Positions 56,715-64,000 of a DNA stretch of 64,000 nucleotides are shown here, in pieces. How positions within the stretch are numbered: the first letter of the stretch is position 1; the number at the start of each line of letters is the position of its first letter. A program made the position numbers and the translations under genes. Below the pieces are notes generated by a model. That model did no database searches, was not told the origin of the DNA, and saw nothing but the letters and a program-made list of their open reading frames with translations. Source of the stretch: Methanothermobacter wolfeii (GTDB taxonomy: Archaea > Methanobacteriota > Methanobacteria > Methanobacteriales > Methanothermobacteraceae); the NCBI RefSeq assembly GCF_025397995.1, contig NZ_CP104550.1:1020001-1084000 (forward strand), read 5' to 3'.

Positions 56715-57923
56715 TCAGGGCCTCTCATAGTCCTCATCGACTGTCAGGAATTTTTCTCCGGCAACCCTTGTTGCCATGGCCCCCAGGGGTGCTGTGAAGA
56801 TTATTGCAAGTACAGCCATTGCCAGTATGGTTTCACCTGCCGCGACTCCCGCTGCAAGGGGTATTGCACCTACAGCTGCCTGCACAGTTGCCTTTGGTAT
56901 ATATGCTGCAACACAGAATATTTTCTCTCCAAGGTTGAGGTCTGAACCCTTCAGGGACATCAGTACCCCGATGCTCCTTGCTGCAAGTCCAAGGACTATC
57001 ACAGCAAGACCGGCAAAGCCCAGCTGGATTATAAGCCTGATATCGACCTGTCCACCAACCAGGACAAAGAGCAGTATCTCAGCAAAGATCCAGACCTTGT
57101 TGAATTTTTTAGATAACTGCATCCCAGTATCCGGCATCCTCTCAAGAATAACAAGGCCAACTACCATTACACCTATAAGTGCAGCTACCGGGATGTAGGC
57201 GCTGATAATGTCCCCCGCATTCTTAAGTAGAATGGCGGCTCCGAGAATTATAAGGGTCTTCTCACTGTTCCTTATGCTGAACCTTCTGAAGAGGTAAACC
57301 AGTGAAAGGCCCATGGCCAGACCAGAGACTATGCCAATAAGTATGGATAAAGGTACACCAATGGCCTCCACCAGCAGGTTGACCTGCTGTCCCTGGTAGA
57401 TTCCAAGGAAAACCGAGAAGAGAGTTATCGAAACCACGTCATCCACTGAAGCCCCTGTAAGTATGATGGTGGGTATCCCCTTGGCTGTTCCCATTCTCCT
57501 TTCAATGAATGAAAGCATCTGGGGGACTATAACTGCAGGTGAAACTGCCGCTATAACAAAGCCCAGAATTCCGGCCTCAACAAGTGGCAGACCAAGCAGG
57601 TAGTGTGCTGCCAGCATCACCGCAAAACCCTCGGTGATATCAGGTATGCAGCTCATCTTGACCGCAGTCATCCCCACTTTCCTTAGGCTTTCAAGGTTTA
57701 TACCGAACCCTGCCCTCAGCAGAATTATTATAAGTGCTATAACCCTCAGGTCGGGCGAAATCTCCATTATGCTCTTTGATATAAGGTCCAGTCCATGGGG
57801 ACCTATTATGATACCCAGTATCAGCATCCCCAGTATGCCCGGAAGTTTGATTTTGCTGAAGATCCTGTTGAATAGAAGTCCAAGCAGTATGATAATAGCT
57901 ACGCTAAATGCAACGTATTCCAT
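56715..57923 (-). CDS. CPA2-type cation:proton antiporter
   Basis: 402 residues, about twelve hydrophobic helices. Family marks: KLPGILGMLILGIIIGPHGL, the ion-site region TGASVDDVVSITLFSVF with two Asp, and LVGGQVDIR. No TrkA-N regulatory domain follows. Likely Na+/H+ or K+/H+ exchange. The 57924-58141 gap before the MFS gene holds no recognisable gene. Confidence 0.85.
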   Translation of the reverse strand: MEYVAFSVAIIILLGLLFNRIFSKIKLPGILGMLILGIIIGPHGLDLISKSIMEISPDLRVIALIIILLRAGFGINLESLRKVGMTAVKMSCIPDITEGFAVMLAAHYLLGLPLVEAGILGFVIAAVSPAVIVPQMLSFIERRMGTAKGIPTIILTGASVDDVVSITLFSVFLGIYQGQQVNLLVEAIGVPLSILIGIVSGLAMGLSLVYLFRRFSIRNSEKTLIILGAAILLKNAGDIISAYIPVAALIGVMVVGLVILERMPDTGMQLSKKFNKVWIFAEILLFVLVGGQVDIRLIIQLGFAGLAVIVLGLAARSIGVLMSLKGSDLNLGEKIFCVAAYIPKATVQAAVGAIPLAAGVAAGETILAMAVLAIIFTAPLGAMATRVAGEKFLTVDEDYERP

Positions 57924-58141
57924 TTAATGCCTCCTTTATGGAAGATCCTCCTAAATTTTCTTCCAGGAGTCATCAGCCAAAAAAGAGCATTTAAAGGTGG
58001 ACTCCATCACCTCGAGGTATCTTACTTCTATGAAATCTCATATAAACCTTTCGGTTCTGAAGGCTTTCATGAAAGAATAAAAAAATTTAACATCATTCAG
58101 CTCCAGTTGCTCATTACACCCCTGATTGCTGAAGAAAGCCT

Positions 58142-59287
58142 TCAAGTCCTTATTCTCTCAAGGGAGAGTATGATGATAATTGCTGCGGTCTGCATGGTGA
58201 TTGAGAAAATCACAAGTCCCTGCAAATATAGACCATAGAGGTATCCCATAATGAGACTCCCTGAGAACCATGCCACCCCAAAGATCGTATTGAAGGTGCC
58301 GTAGGCAGAACCCCTCCTCTCTGGAGGTGAAAACCTTGAAACAGCAGCCCGCATAACTGACTCCTGGGCACCCATACCCACACCCCAGAGGACGGCGCCA
58401 GTGAAGGCAAGGGCCGGGCCTCCAAGGAAGGATAATGGTGCGTAAAACATTGAGACAAGGACCGCCAGGGCCATTACCCTGAAACCGTACCTGTCAAAGT
58501 ATCTGCCAAAAAGAACTGCTGATACGGCATCCATGAGCATGGCGGTTGAGTATATGAGGGGTATCAGTGAGGCTTCCATTGTCCCTGTTATCCCGAGATG
58601 ATAGCCCACCAGTGGAAAGTCCGCATATCCCAGTGCTATGAAGCATACCGCCGCCATGTAGATCCAGTAGGATCCCCTGAATTCCCTGTACTCAAGTTCT
58701 GTTGATGCTTCAAGTTCACGTGGACGTGGGAAGGTAAGGTAGCCGAGGGCCAGGACAGAAATAGCAATAACCGCAGGGACTGCAAGGGCTAAAAAACCGT
58801 CCCTGCAGTCCCCTCCAAGGGCCAGTACTGCGAACACCACCAGCGGACCTGCAACCGCCCCTATCTGGTCCAGGGCTTCATGTACTCCGAAGCCTGTTCC
58901 ATGACCCATCTCAGAGGCTGCATAGGATAGCATGGCATCCCTGGGGGGTGTTCTGAGGCCCTTACCCAGCCTTTCAAGTATTATCAGTAAAACTGCTACC
59001 TGCCAGTTGCCTGCAAGTGCAAGTAGTGGGACAGCTATGAGGTTAACGAGGTAGCCTGTGAAGGTTATAAGCCAGTAACGTCCTGTCCTCTCTGAGATCT
59101 GGCCTGAAATGAACCTTACAAGGTAACCTGATAGCTCCCCGAAGCCGGCTGCAAATCCAACCATGAATGCGCTGGCGCCGAGAAAGCCCAGGAAGGGGCC
59201 CGTTATACCCCTGGCACCCTCATATGTCATATCAGCAAACAGACTTACAATTCCAAGGATTATTATGAACTTTGTGGATTTTTTCAT
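58142..59287 (-). CDS. Major facilitator superfamily transporter
   Basis: 381 residues with eleven or twelve helices. The first loop motif appears as RFISGQISERTGRYW, and RLGKGLRTPPRDAMLSY is a block typical of a subgroup of prokaryotic MFS exporters. Substrate unknown. AGGAGGACTTATC precedes the ATG. Confidence 0.8.
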   Translation of the reverse strand: MKKSTKFIIILGIVSLFADMTYEGARGITGPFLGFLGASAFMVGFAAGFGELSGYLVRFISGQISERTGRYWLITFTGYLVNLIAVPLLALAGNWQVAVLLIILERLGKGLRTPPRDAMLSYAASEMGHGTGFGVHEALDQIGAVAGPLVVFAVLALGGDCRDGFLALAVPAVIAISVLALGYLTFPRPRELEASTELEYREFRGSYWIYMAAVCFIALGYADFPLVGYHLGITGTMEASLIPLIYSTAMLMDAVSAVLFGRYFDRYGFRVMALAVLVSMFYAPLSFLGGPALAFTGAVLWGVGMGAQESVMRAAVSRFSPPERRGSAYGTFNTIFGVAWFSGSLIMGYLYGLYLQGLVIFSITMQTAAIIIILSLERIRT

Positions 59288-59713
59288 TGATAAGTCCTCC
59301 TTTCCGAAGCGGAGTTTGAATTCAGAAAATTACATTAACAAGGAAATATTAAATTGTTGCACTGTTTTTATTCAAGACCTAATTTAAGTATGGCTCCATG
59401 ACCCCCTGCGCGTTCTTCACAACCTCCCGAGTATCTAGACCATATATTTAGGTATGGCTCCTGTATAATTATCCTGATGCTCTGAGGCCATTCCATATGG
59501 GATTCCATGACAACATTAAGCAGGAGTAATAATATGCTAACCAGAACACTTAAAGACTCCTGGAACGCCCTATTTTAACCCCCTTCAACAGTAGTAGCAG
59601 TTCTTCATGAAGTCTATCCAAAAGTTTCGGTAATATTCTCCATATTATGATAGGTCCCTCTCTAAGTATAAGAATAATAAAAGAGAAATTACAGTAAGTG
59701 GGAGGTTGTTATA
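59288..59713. other. Long intergenic region
   Basis: 426 bp without a standard gene. It contains the degenerate 62-64 bp repeat pair at 59375-59461 and a 14-codon ORF (59534-59578, MLTRTLKDSWNALF) with AGGAG seven bases before its ATG. The region next to 59714 carries the SPFH gene promoter. Confidence 0.4.
59375..59461. repeat. Degenerate direct repeat around a GC-rich insert (site D)
   Basis: AGACCTAATTTAAGTATGGC (59375-59397 with TCC added) recurs imperfectly at 59437-59461; the inner 16 bp differ at one base. The 39 bp between are richer in G/C than the surroundings and single copy. Confidence 0.45.
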
Positions 59714-60481
59714 ATGGACTATATATTGCTTGCAGTAATTACTGGAATAGTGCTGTTAATAGCTGCACTATCCATAAAAATAGTTAACCAGTATGAGAGG
59801 GGTGTTGTATTCAGACTGGGAAGGGTTATAGGTGTGAGGGAGCCTGGACTGCGTCTTATAATCCCCCTGATAGACCGGCTTGTCAAGGTTTCCCTGAGGA
59901 TTGTGACAATGCCAATACCCTCACAGAAGATAATAACACAGGACAATGTTTCCATCGATGTTGCGGCGGTAGCATACTTTAAGGTCATGGATCCCCTCAA
60001 GGCCGTTGTTGCAATTGAGGATTACTACGGAGCAGTAAACCAGATATCCCAGACAACGGTAAGGAATGTTATAGGACAGTTCGCCCTTGATGAGGTACTC
60101 TCAGAGACCGCAAGGATTAATGAGAAGATAAAGGAGATCATTGACAGCCACAGCGAACCATGGGGGATAAATGTTACAACAGTTGAAATAAAGGACATTA
60201 AGTTACCTGAAGGTATGCAGAGGGCTATGGCTAAACAGGCAGAGGCTGAAAGGGAGAAGAGAGCTAAGATTATCACCGCAGAAGGTGAATACCTGTCTGC
60301 TGCAAAACTTGGGGAAGCAGCTGATATTATGGCAGAACACCCAATAGCATTACAGCTAAGGAATCTCCAGGTGCTCAGTGAAATATCCGCTGAAAAAAAT
60401 TCCACAATAATCTTCCCAGCCCAGTTCATGTCAAGTGTAAATGATATAAAAAGGTTCATAGAAAAGGAAATGAAACCCTAG
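59714..60481 (+). CDS. SPFH/band-7 protein (slipin/stomatin-like)
   Basis: 255 residues: N-terminal membrane hairpin/helix (4-24), SPFH domain ([45 protein letters not shown]) and a coiled coil ([20 protein letters not shown]). Forms large membrane-bound rings that hold proteases or stabilise membranes. The usual NfeD partner is not adjacent. GGGAGG lies upstream of the ATG. Confidence 0.9.
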   Translation: MDYILLAVITGIVLLIAALSIKIVNQYERGVVFRLGRVIGVREPGLRLIIPLIDRLVKVSLRIVTMPIPSQKIITQDNVSIDVAAVAYFKVMDPLKAVVAIEDYYGAVNQISQTTVRNVIGQFALDEVLSETARINEKIKEIIDSHSEPWGINVTTVEIKDIKLPEGMQRAMAKQAEAEREKRAKIITAEGEYLSAAKLGEAADIMAEHPIALQLRNLQVLSEISAEKNSTIIFPAQFMSSVNDIKRFIEKEMKP

Positions 60482-60485
60482 CCCC

Positions 60486-61253
60486 TTATAACCTTTTTTT
60501 AGATTTTATTATCATGTAGAGTGCCCTGTAAGTGTATTCAGGCTCAGAGATCCCCATATAAACAGACCTCCTGAAGCCACCATCGGGGTTCCTTAGTCCC
60601 ATGACGAAATCAGACACATCAAGCCCCGACCCCCTGAGCATCTCATTGATCCGGAATCCTGCATGGACCGTTTCAATGTATGGCGGATAGGAGATGGGGG
60701 TGAAGTTCCATACACCTCCACTGAAACATCCATCAGTAAATTCCAGGACCCCCTCGGGTACATCAACTTCATGGCCCTTGAGCACCTCAACGGCAAAGTA
60801 CGTGTTGATTATATCCGAACCATACCTGCCAAAACCGCCATCAGGGTTCTGCTGGGAGAGGACCCATTCAGGTACCTCCTCAAGGTACTCGCCATGCATC
60901 CTGAGGACAGAATCCATATAATATGTTATCTCCAGTTTCGATTTCCTGTAGGATGCCTTCAGGAGGTCGATGAATTTATCGGACACTGAAAAGTCCCTGC
61001 CATAATCCCTCAGCACACTGCACCTGTAGAAGAGTCCCTGGGCCGCGAAGCTCCCCCTGCTGTGGACATCTTCAAGCCAGTCAAGGGTCTTCTCAAGTCC
61101 CCCGGGTTCATCACCCAGAAGTTCAAAGGACCTCAGGGCATAATAGGTGTTCTTTGTATCAGGAAGCCCCTCAAACAGGGTATAACCACCATCAGGGTGT
61201 CTCCTTTTATTAAGGAATTCTCTGATGGAATCCCCTAATCTGTGATCATCCAT
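60486..61253 (-). CDS. Prenyltransferase/cyclase-type alpha-barrel repeat protein
   Basis: 255 residues from ATG 61253, preceded by GGTGGTGGGATC. It has repeated PDGG-F/Y motifs (RHPDGGYTLFEG, QNPDGGFGRYGSD, RNPDGGFRRSVY) each with T.(Y/F)(A/F)..(S/E)L, the toroid repeat of protein prenyltransferases and squalene cyclases. Neither a catalytic DxDD nor zinc ligands are evident, so substrate and activity are open. Convergent with the SPFH gene, whose stop is 4 bp away. Confidence 0.75.
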   Translation of the reverse strand: MDDHRLGDSIREFLNKRRHPDGGYTLFEGLPDTKNTYYALRSFELLGDEPGGLEKTLDWLEDVHSRGSFAAQGLFYRCSVLRDYGRDFSVSDKFIDLLKASYRKSKLEITYYMDSVLRMHGEYLEEVPEWVLSQQNPDGGFGRYGSDIINTYFAVEVLKGHEVDVPEGVLEFTDGCFSGGVWNFTPISYPPYIETVHAGFRINEMLRGSGLDVSDFVMGLRNPDGGFRRSVYMGISEPEYTYRALYMIIKSKKRL

Positions 61254-61397
61254 GATCCCACCACCAAGTAACAAATATAAATAATGATCCTCCTGGACCA
61301 TCAGGGTTCAGGTTCACCCTACTCTAACCGTAACAATCAAATATAAATAATAATCCGCTCCATTATAAATAAACTGATTTATCATTTAATCGTTTCT

Positions 61398-63590
61398 ATG
61401 AGGAATACCATGATTCAGTCATGTAGTGAATGTAAGGGTAAAGGTTACCGTGTTAAATCCTACAAGATATGCAGCGCATGCCATGGAACAGGTTACAGAT
61501 CAACAGAGGATATAAAGGACCATTTCAAGGGCGTTTCAAACAGTGCAAGGCAGAGGTTTGACCTTGAAGAATCCCATGAGGTCCCCTGCGAGGTCTGCAG
61601 GGGGAAGGGTGAAGTTGAGGTAAGGGAGCAGTGCCCTGCCTGTGGAGGCAGGGGTGAGGTTAACATCTGCCCGTCATGCGGTAAGAAACTGGAAGGTAAG
61701 GAGGAATACTGCCCTGACTGCCAGGAAAAGGAGAAGGTCTATGTGCTGCACCCTGCATGCACCATGGATGACCTTGAAGTTGGAAGCATATACCGTGGGA
61801 AGATCACAAGGATAGAAAGGTACGGGGTATTTGTAAGTCTGAACAGCCACGTCTGGGGACTCATGAGGGGCCTCTTCCCTGACTACAAGGTGGGGGATGA
61901 AATCTTCGTGAGGGTGTCCCATGTTAAACCCCATAAGGGGGAAGTTGACATGCTCCCCGCCAGTATAAAGGGCCCCTACGAGGTTATAAAGTTAAAAAAG
62001 GACCTTCCAAGGACAAGGATAGATGATATCGACACCAGGAGCCTTGGTAAAACCGTGAGGATAGTGGGTGAGGTCATACAGATTCAGCAGACCTCCGGTC
62101 CAACCATATTCACCATCTCCGATGAGACCGGCACCACCTGGGCCGCTGCCTTTGACGAGCCAGGTATAAGGGTATACCCCCATATACAGATAGGCCACAT
62201 AGTTGAGGTTATAGGTGAGGTTAACCAGCACACCGGCAAGATCCAGATAGAGTCAGAGTCAATAGAACGCCTCATAGGTAAGGAGGCTGCCGAGGCCAGG
62301 CGCCTCATAGACGAGGCCATAGACAGGAGGGCTGAGCCCGAGAGGAAGGACCTCCTGATTGAAAGCGAAACCCTTGAAAAACTGAGGCCGAAGATGGTTG
62401 AAGCCGCCAAGGCCATAAGAAGGGCAATATATGATGGCAGATCCATACTGGTAAGGCACCATGCAGATGCGGACGGTATATGTGCGGGTGTGGCGATTGA
62501 AAAGGCAGTTCTGCCCCTCCTGAGGGACCTTAACCCGAGCACGGACGCTGAGTGGCACTACTTCAAGAGGGCTCCCAGCAAGGCCCCCTTCTATGAACTG
62601 GAGGACGTTGTGAAGGACCTCTCCTATGCCCTTGAGGACCTTGAAAGGCACGGCCAGAAGCTCCCCCTCCTCGTGCTCCTTGATAACGGGTCAACAGAGG
62701 AGGACATACTGGCCCTTATGAAGGCCAAGATCTATGACATCGAGATCGTTGTGGTTGACCACCACTACCCCGGTGAGGTCCTTGATGGACGTGTGGACGT
62801 GGATGAATACATTGATACACACGTGAACCCCTACCTTGTTGGTGGAGACTCCCAGATCACCGCCGGGGCCCTCTCGGTTGAAATAGCAAAGATGATAAAC
62901 CCCGAGATCGCCGAGAGGATCCTGCACCTTCCAGGTATTGCAGCCGTTGGGGACCATGCCAGGTCCGAGGAGGCTGAATCCTACATTGAACTTGCTGCTG
63001 AACGCGGCTATGACCGGGAGGACCTTGAAAGGATAGCCGCCTGCATAGACTTTGAGGCCTTCTACCTGCGGTTCATGAATGGAAGGGGGATAATTGACAC
63101 CATACTTGGACTTGGAAGCCTTGATAAGCATAAGAAGCTTGTGGATGCCCTTTACAGGGAATATGAGAGGAAGGTTGACACCCAGTTAAGGGCGGCCATA
63201 CCCAACCTGAAATCAACTGAGCTCCCCAACGGCATACTCCTGAATGTCCTTGACGTTGAGAAGTACTCCCACAGGTTCACCTTCCCTGCCCCTGGAAAGA
63301 CATGTGGATTCGTCCACGACTACATGGTCCAGAAGCATGGTGAAGAAAGACCTATAATAACACTGGCCTATGGGCCTGACTTTGGGGTTATAAGGGCCAC
63401 GGATGCTGTTAATGAGAAATTCGAATTCAACCTCAATGAGATCGTATGGGAGCTGGCCGAGGAGATACCTGAAGCGGTTATTGATGGTGGAGGGCATGAG
63501 TGTGCAGGGTCCCTTAAATATGTTGAGGGCCTCTCAAAGAAGGTCCTTGGCGCCTTCGCAGAAAAGATTGCTGCTCTAAAGGAAGCATGA
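61398..63590 (+). CDS. RecJ/GAN-type DHH phosphoesterase with zinc, S1 and OB domains
   Basis: 730 residues. N-terminal DnaJ-like zinc cluster (CSECKGKGY, CSACHGTGY, CEVCRGKGE, CPACGGRGE) plus a ribbon (CPSCGKK ... CPDCQ), S1 domain (GSIYRGKITRIERYGVFVS), OB fold (VRIVGEVIQIQQTSGPTIF), DHH domain with HHADADGICAGVAIE and VVDHHYPG, and the DHHA1 end with DGGGHECAGSLKY. Archaeal relatives are single-strand exonucleases bound to the GINS replisome or processing RNA ends. Confidence 0.9.
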   Translation: MRNTMIQSCSECKGKGYRVKSYKICSACHGTGYRSTEDIKDHFKGVSNSARQRFDLEESHEVPCEVCRGKGEVEVREQCPACGGRGEVNICPSCGKKLEGKEEYCPDCQEKEKVYVLHPACTMDDLEVGSIYRGKITRIERYGVFVSLNSHVWGLMRGLFPDYKVGDEIFVRVSHVKPHKGEVDMLPASIKGPYEVIKLKKDLPRTRIDDIDTRSLGKTVRIVGEVIQIQQTSGPTIFTISDETGTTWAAAFDEPGIRVYPHIQIGHIVEVIGEVNQHTGKIQIESESIERLIGKEAAEARRLIDEAIDRRAEPERKDLLIESETLEKLRPKMVEAAKAIRRAIYDGRSILVRHHADADGICAGVAIEKAVLPLLRDLNPSTDAEWHYFKRAPSKAPFYELEDVVKDLSYALEDLERHGQKLPLLVLLDNGSTEEDILALMKAKIYDIEIVVVDHHYPGEVLDGRVDVDEYIDTHVNPYLVGGDSQITAGALSVEIAKMINPEIAERILHLPGIAAVGDHARSEEAESYIELAAERGYDREDLERIAACIDFEAFYLRFMNGRGIIDTILGLGSLDKHKKLVDALYREYERKVDTQLRAAIPNLKSTELPNGILLNVLDVEKYSHRFTFPAPGKTCGFVHDYMVQKHGEERPIITLAYGPDFGVIRATDAVNEKFEFNLNEIVWELAEEIPEAVIDGGGHECAGSLKYVEGLSKKVLGAFAEKIAALKEA

Positions 63591-63729
63591 AAAAACAGAA
63601 AATTTAAACACCTGATCCTGCGGGGCGAAGCATCCATCCCCTCCCATCCCTTAAAACACAATCCCCAATCACCGGACTCCATGACACCCATGGAACATGA
63701 AATTCACCAGCCCCTTAAAAATAGAATCC

Positions 63730-64000
63730 CTAATCAGCGGTAAGGTTCCTGTAGTAATCACAGTACTCTGCTATGGGGCACTCCTCGTGTCGTGGTCCTA
63801 TTGGTCTGCATATATCCTGACCGAACTGGACCATGAGGTCATTGAGCTCTATCCAGTATTCCTCGGGAATTACCTCCATAAGGGCCTTCTCGGTCTCCTC
63901 CGGGGTCTTTGTATCCACCAGTCCCAGCCTGTTTGATATCCTGTGGACGTGGGTGTCAACCGGGATTGCAGGTATTCCGAAGGCATAGGCAAGTACACAG
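63730..64000 (-). CDS. nth: Endonuclease III, C-terminal part
   Basis: The frame runs off the window end. Visible: the catalytic [16 protein letters not shown] block and the C-terminal [4Fe-4S] cluster C-x6-C-x2-C-x5-C ([17 protein letters not shown]). This is a bifunctional glycosylase/AP lyase of base-excision repair; about 89 residues are in view. The 140-bp gap before it holds no gene. Confidence 0.9.
   Translation of the reverse strand, partial: CVLAYAFGIPAIPVDTHVHRISNRLGLVDTKTPEETEKALMEVIPEEYWIELNDLMVQFGQDICRPIGPRHEECPIAEYCDYYRNLTAD

Noticed and set aside
57927-58238. 103-codon plus-strand ORF between antiporter and MFS genes
   Set aside because: Overlaps the end of the MFS gene in antisense, no family features, no ribosome site.
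61398-61700. Thought of a DnaJ chaperone gene because of CxxCxGxG repeats
   Set aside because: No J domain; the repeats are fused to S1, OB and DHH domains of a nuclease.

Overview
The window is from a thermophilic hydrogenotrophic methanogen of the genus Methanothermobacter (M. thermautotrophicus-like). Evidence: archaeal gene content (proteasome-activating nucleotidase, archaeal MBF1, KEOPS Cgi121, Trm-G10, archaeal PheRS alpha, Nre repair protein), methanogen-only families (DUF356, DUF2121), a pseudomurein ligase/MraY-like cluster, NikR and hydrogenase-maturation genes, archaeal TATA boxes with GGTGAT/GGAGG ribosome binding sites, and the Methanobacteriales-type 30-bp CRISPR repeat. There are no rRNA genes, no cas genes, and one tRNA gene (Thr-CGT).

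Layout. 1-4.1 kb: end of guaA (GMP synthase), msrB, small membrane and YbjQ-family proteins; one YbjQ gene is frameshifted. 4.1-16.46 kb: a probable integrated element. It is bounded by direct repeats (16 bp perfect, 20/21 with flank) at 4096 and 16444. The left copy is a classic recombinase core (7-bp arms, 8-bp spacer), and a tyrosine recombinase gene lies just inside the right copy. Cargo: decayed restriction remnants, a large surface protein, a four-gene membrane operon with a 33-aa microprotein, a NikR-like regulator lacking nickel ligands, a DUF6788 protein, one orphan CRISPR repeat, an AT-rich restriction-modification pair inside a perfect 140-bp direct repeat, a small ribbon-helix-helix protein and a coiled-coil protein. 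16.48-20.09 kb: a CRISPR array of 55 repeats and 54 spacers (five are internal duplicates), transcribed leftward from an AT-rich leader at 20.09-20.69 kb.

20.7-64 kb is core chromosome. 20.7-31 kb: DNA repair (Nre), a PLP enzyme, Cgi121, citramalate synthase, Trm-G10, a geranylgeranyl reductase-type flavoprotein, PAN and MBF1. 31-37 kb: exported proteins and a pseudomurein cell-wall set (pMurE-like ligase, MraY-like transferase, ATP-grasp ligase). 37-47 kb: hydrogenase protease, NikR, PheS, HemB, a DNA glycosylase and AroC. 47-50 kb: a disrupted ThrE-type exporter, the tRNA, a frameshifted beta-lactamase-fold hydrolase and DUF2121. 50-64 kb: a thioredoxin-domain protein, a CopB ATPase, rubrerythrin/desulfoferrodoxin, transporters, an SPFH protein, a RecJ/GAN-type nuclease and a partial endonuclease III.

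Two patterns cut across the annotation. (1) Several places outside the array show a repeat-insert-repeat structure with CRISPR-unit geometry (26-30 bp duplicated around 32-38 bp unique). The clearest, at 48171-48267, is a 30-bp duplication around 37 bp that breaks a conserved gene; removing one unit restores the frame exactly. They look like ectopic spacer integrations by Cas1-Cas2. (2) Three conserved genes carry single-base indels (near 3966, 49365, and 55946 plus 56010), which are real decay or base-calling errors.
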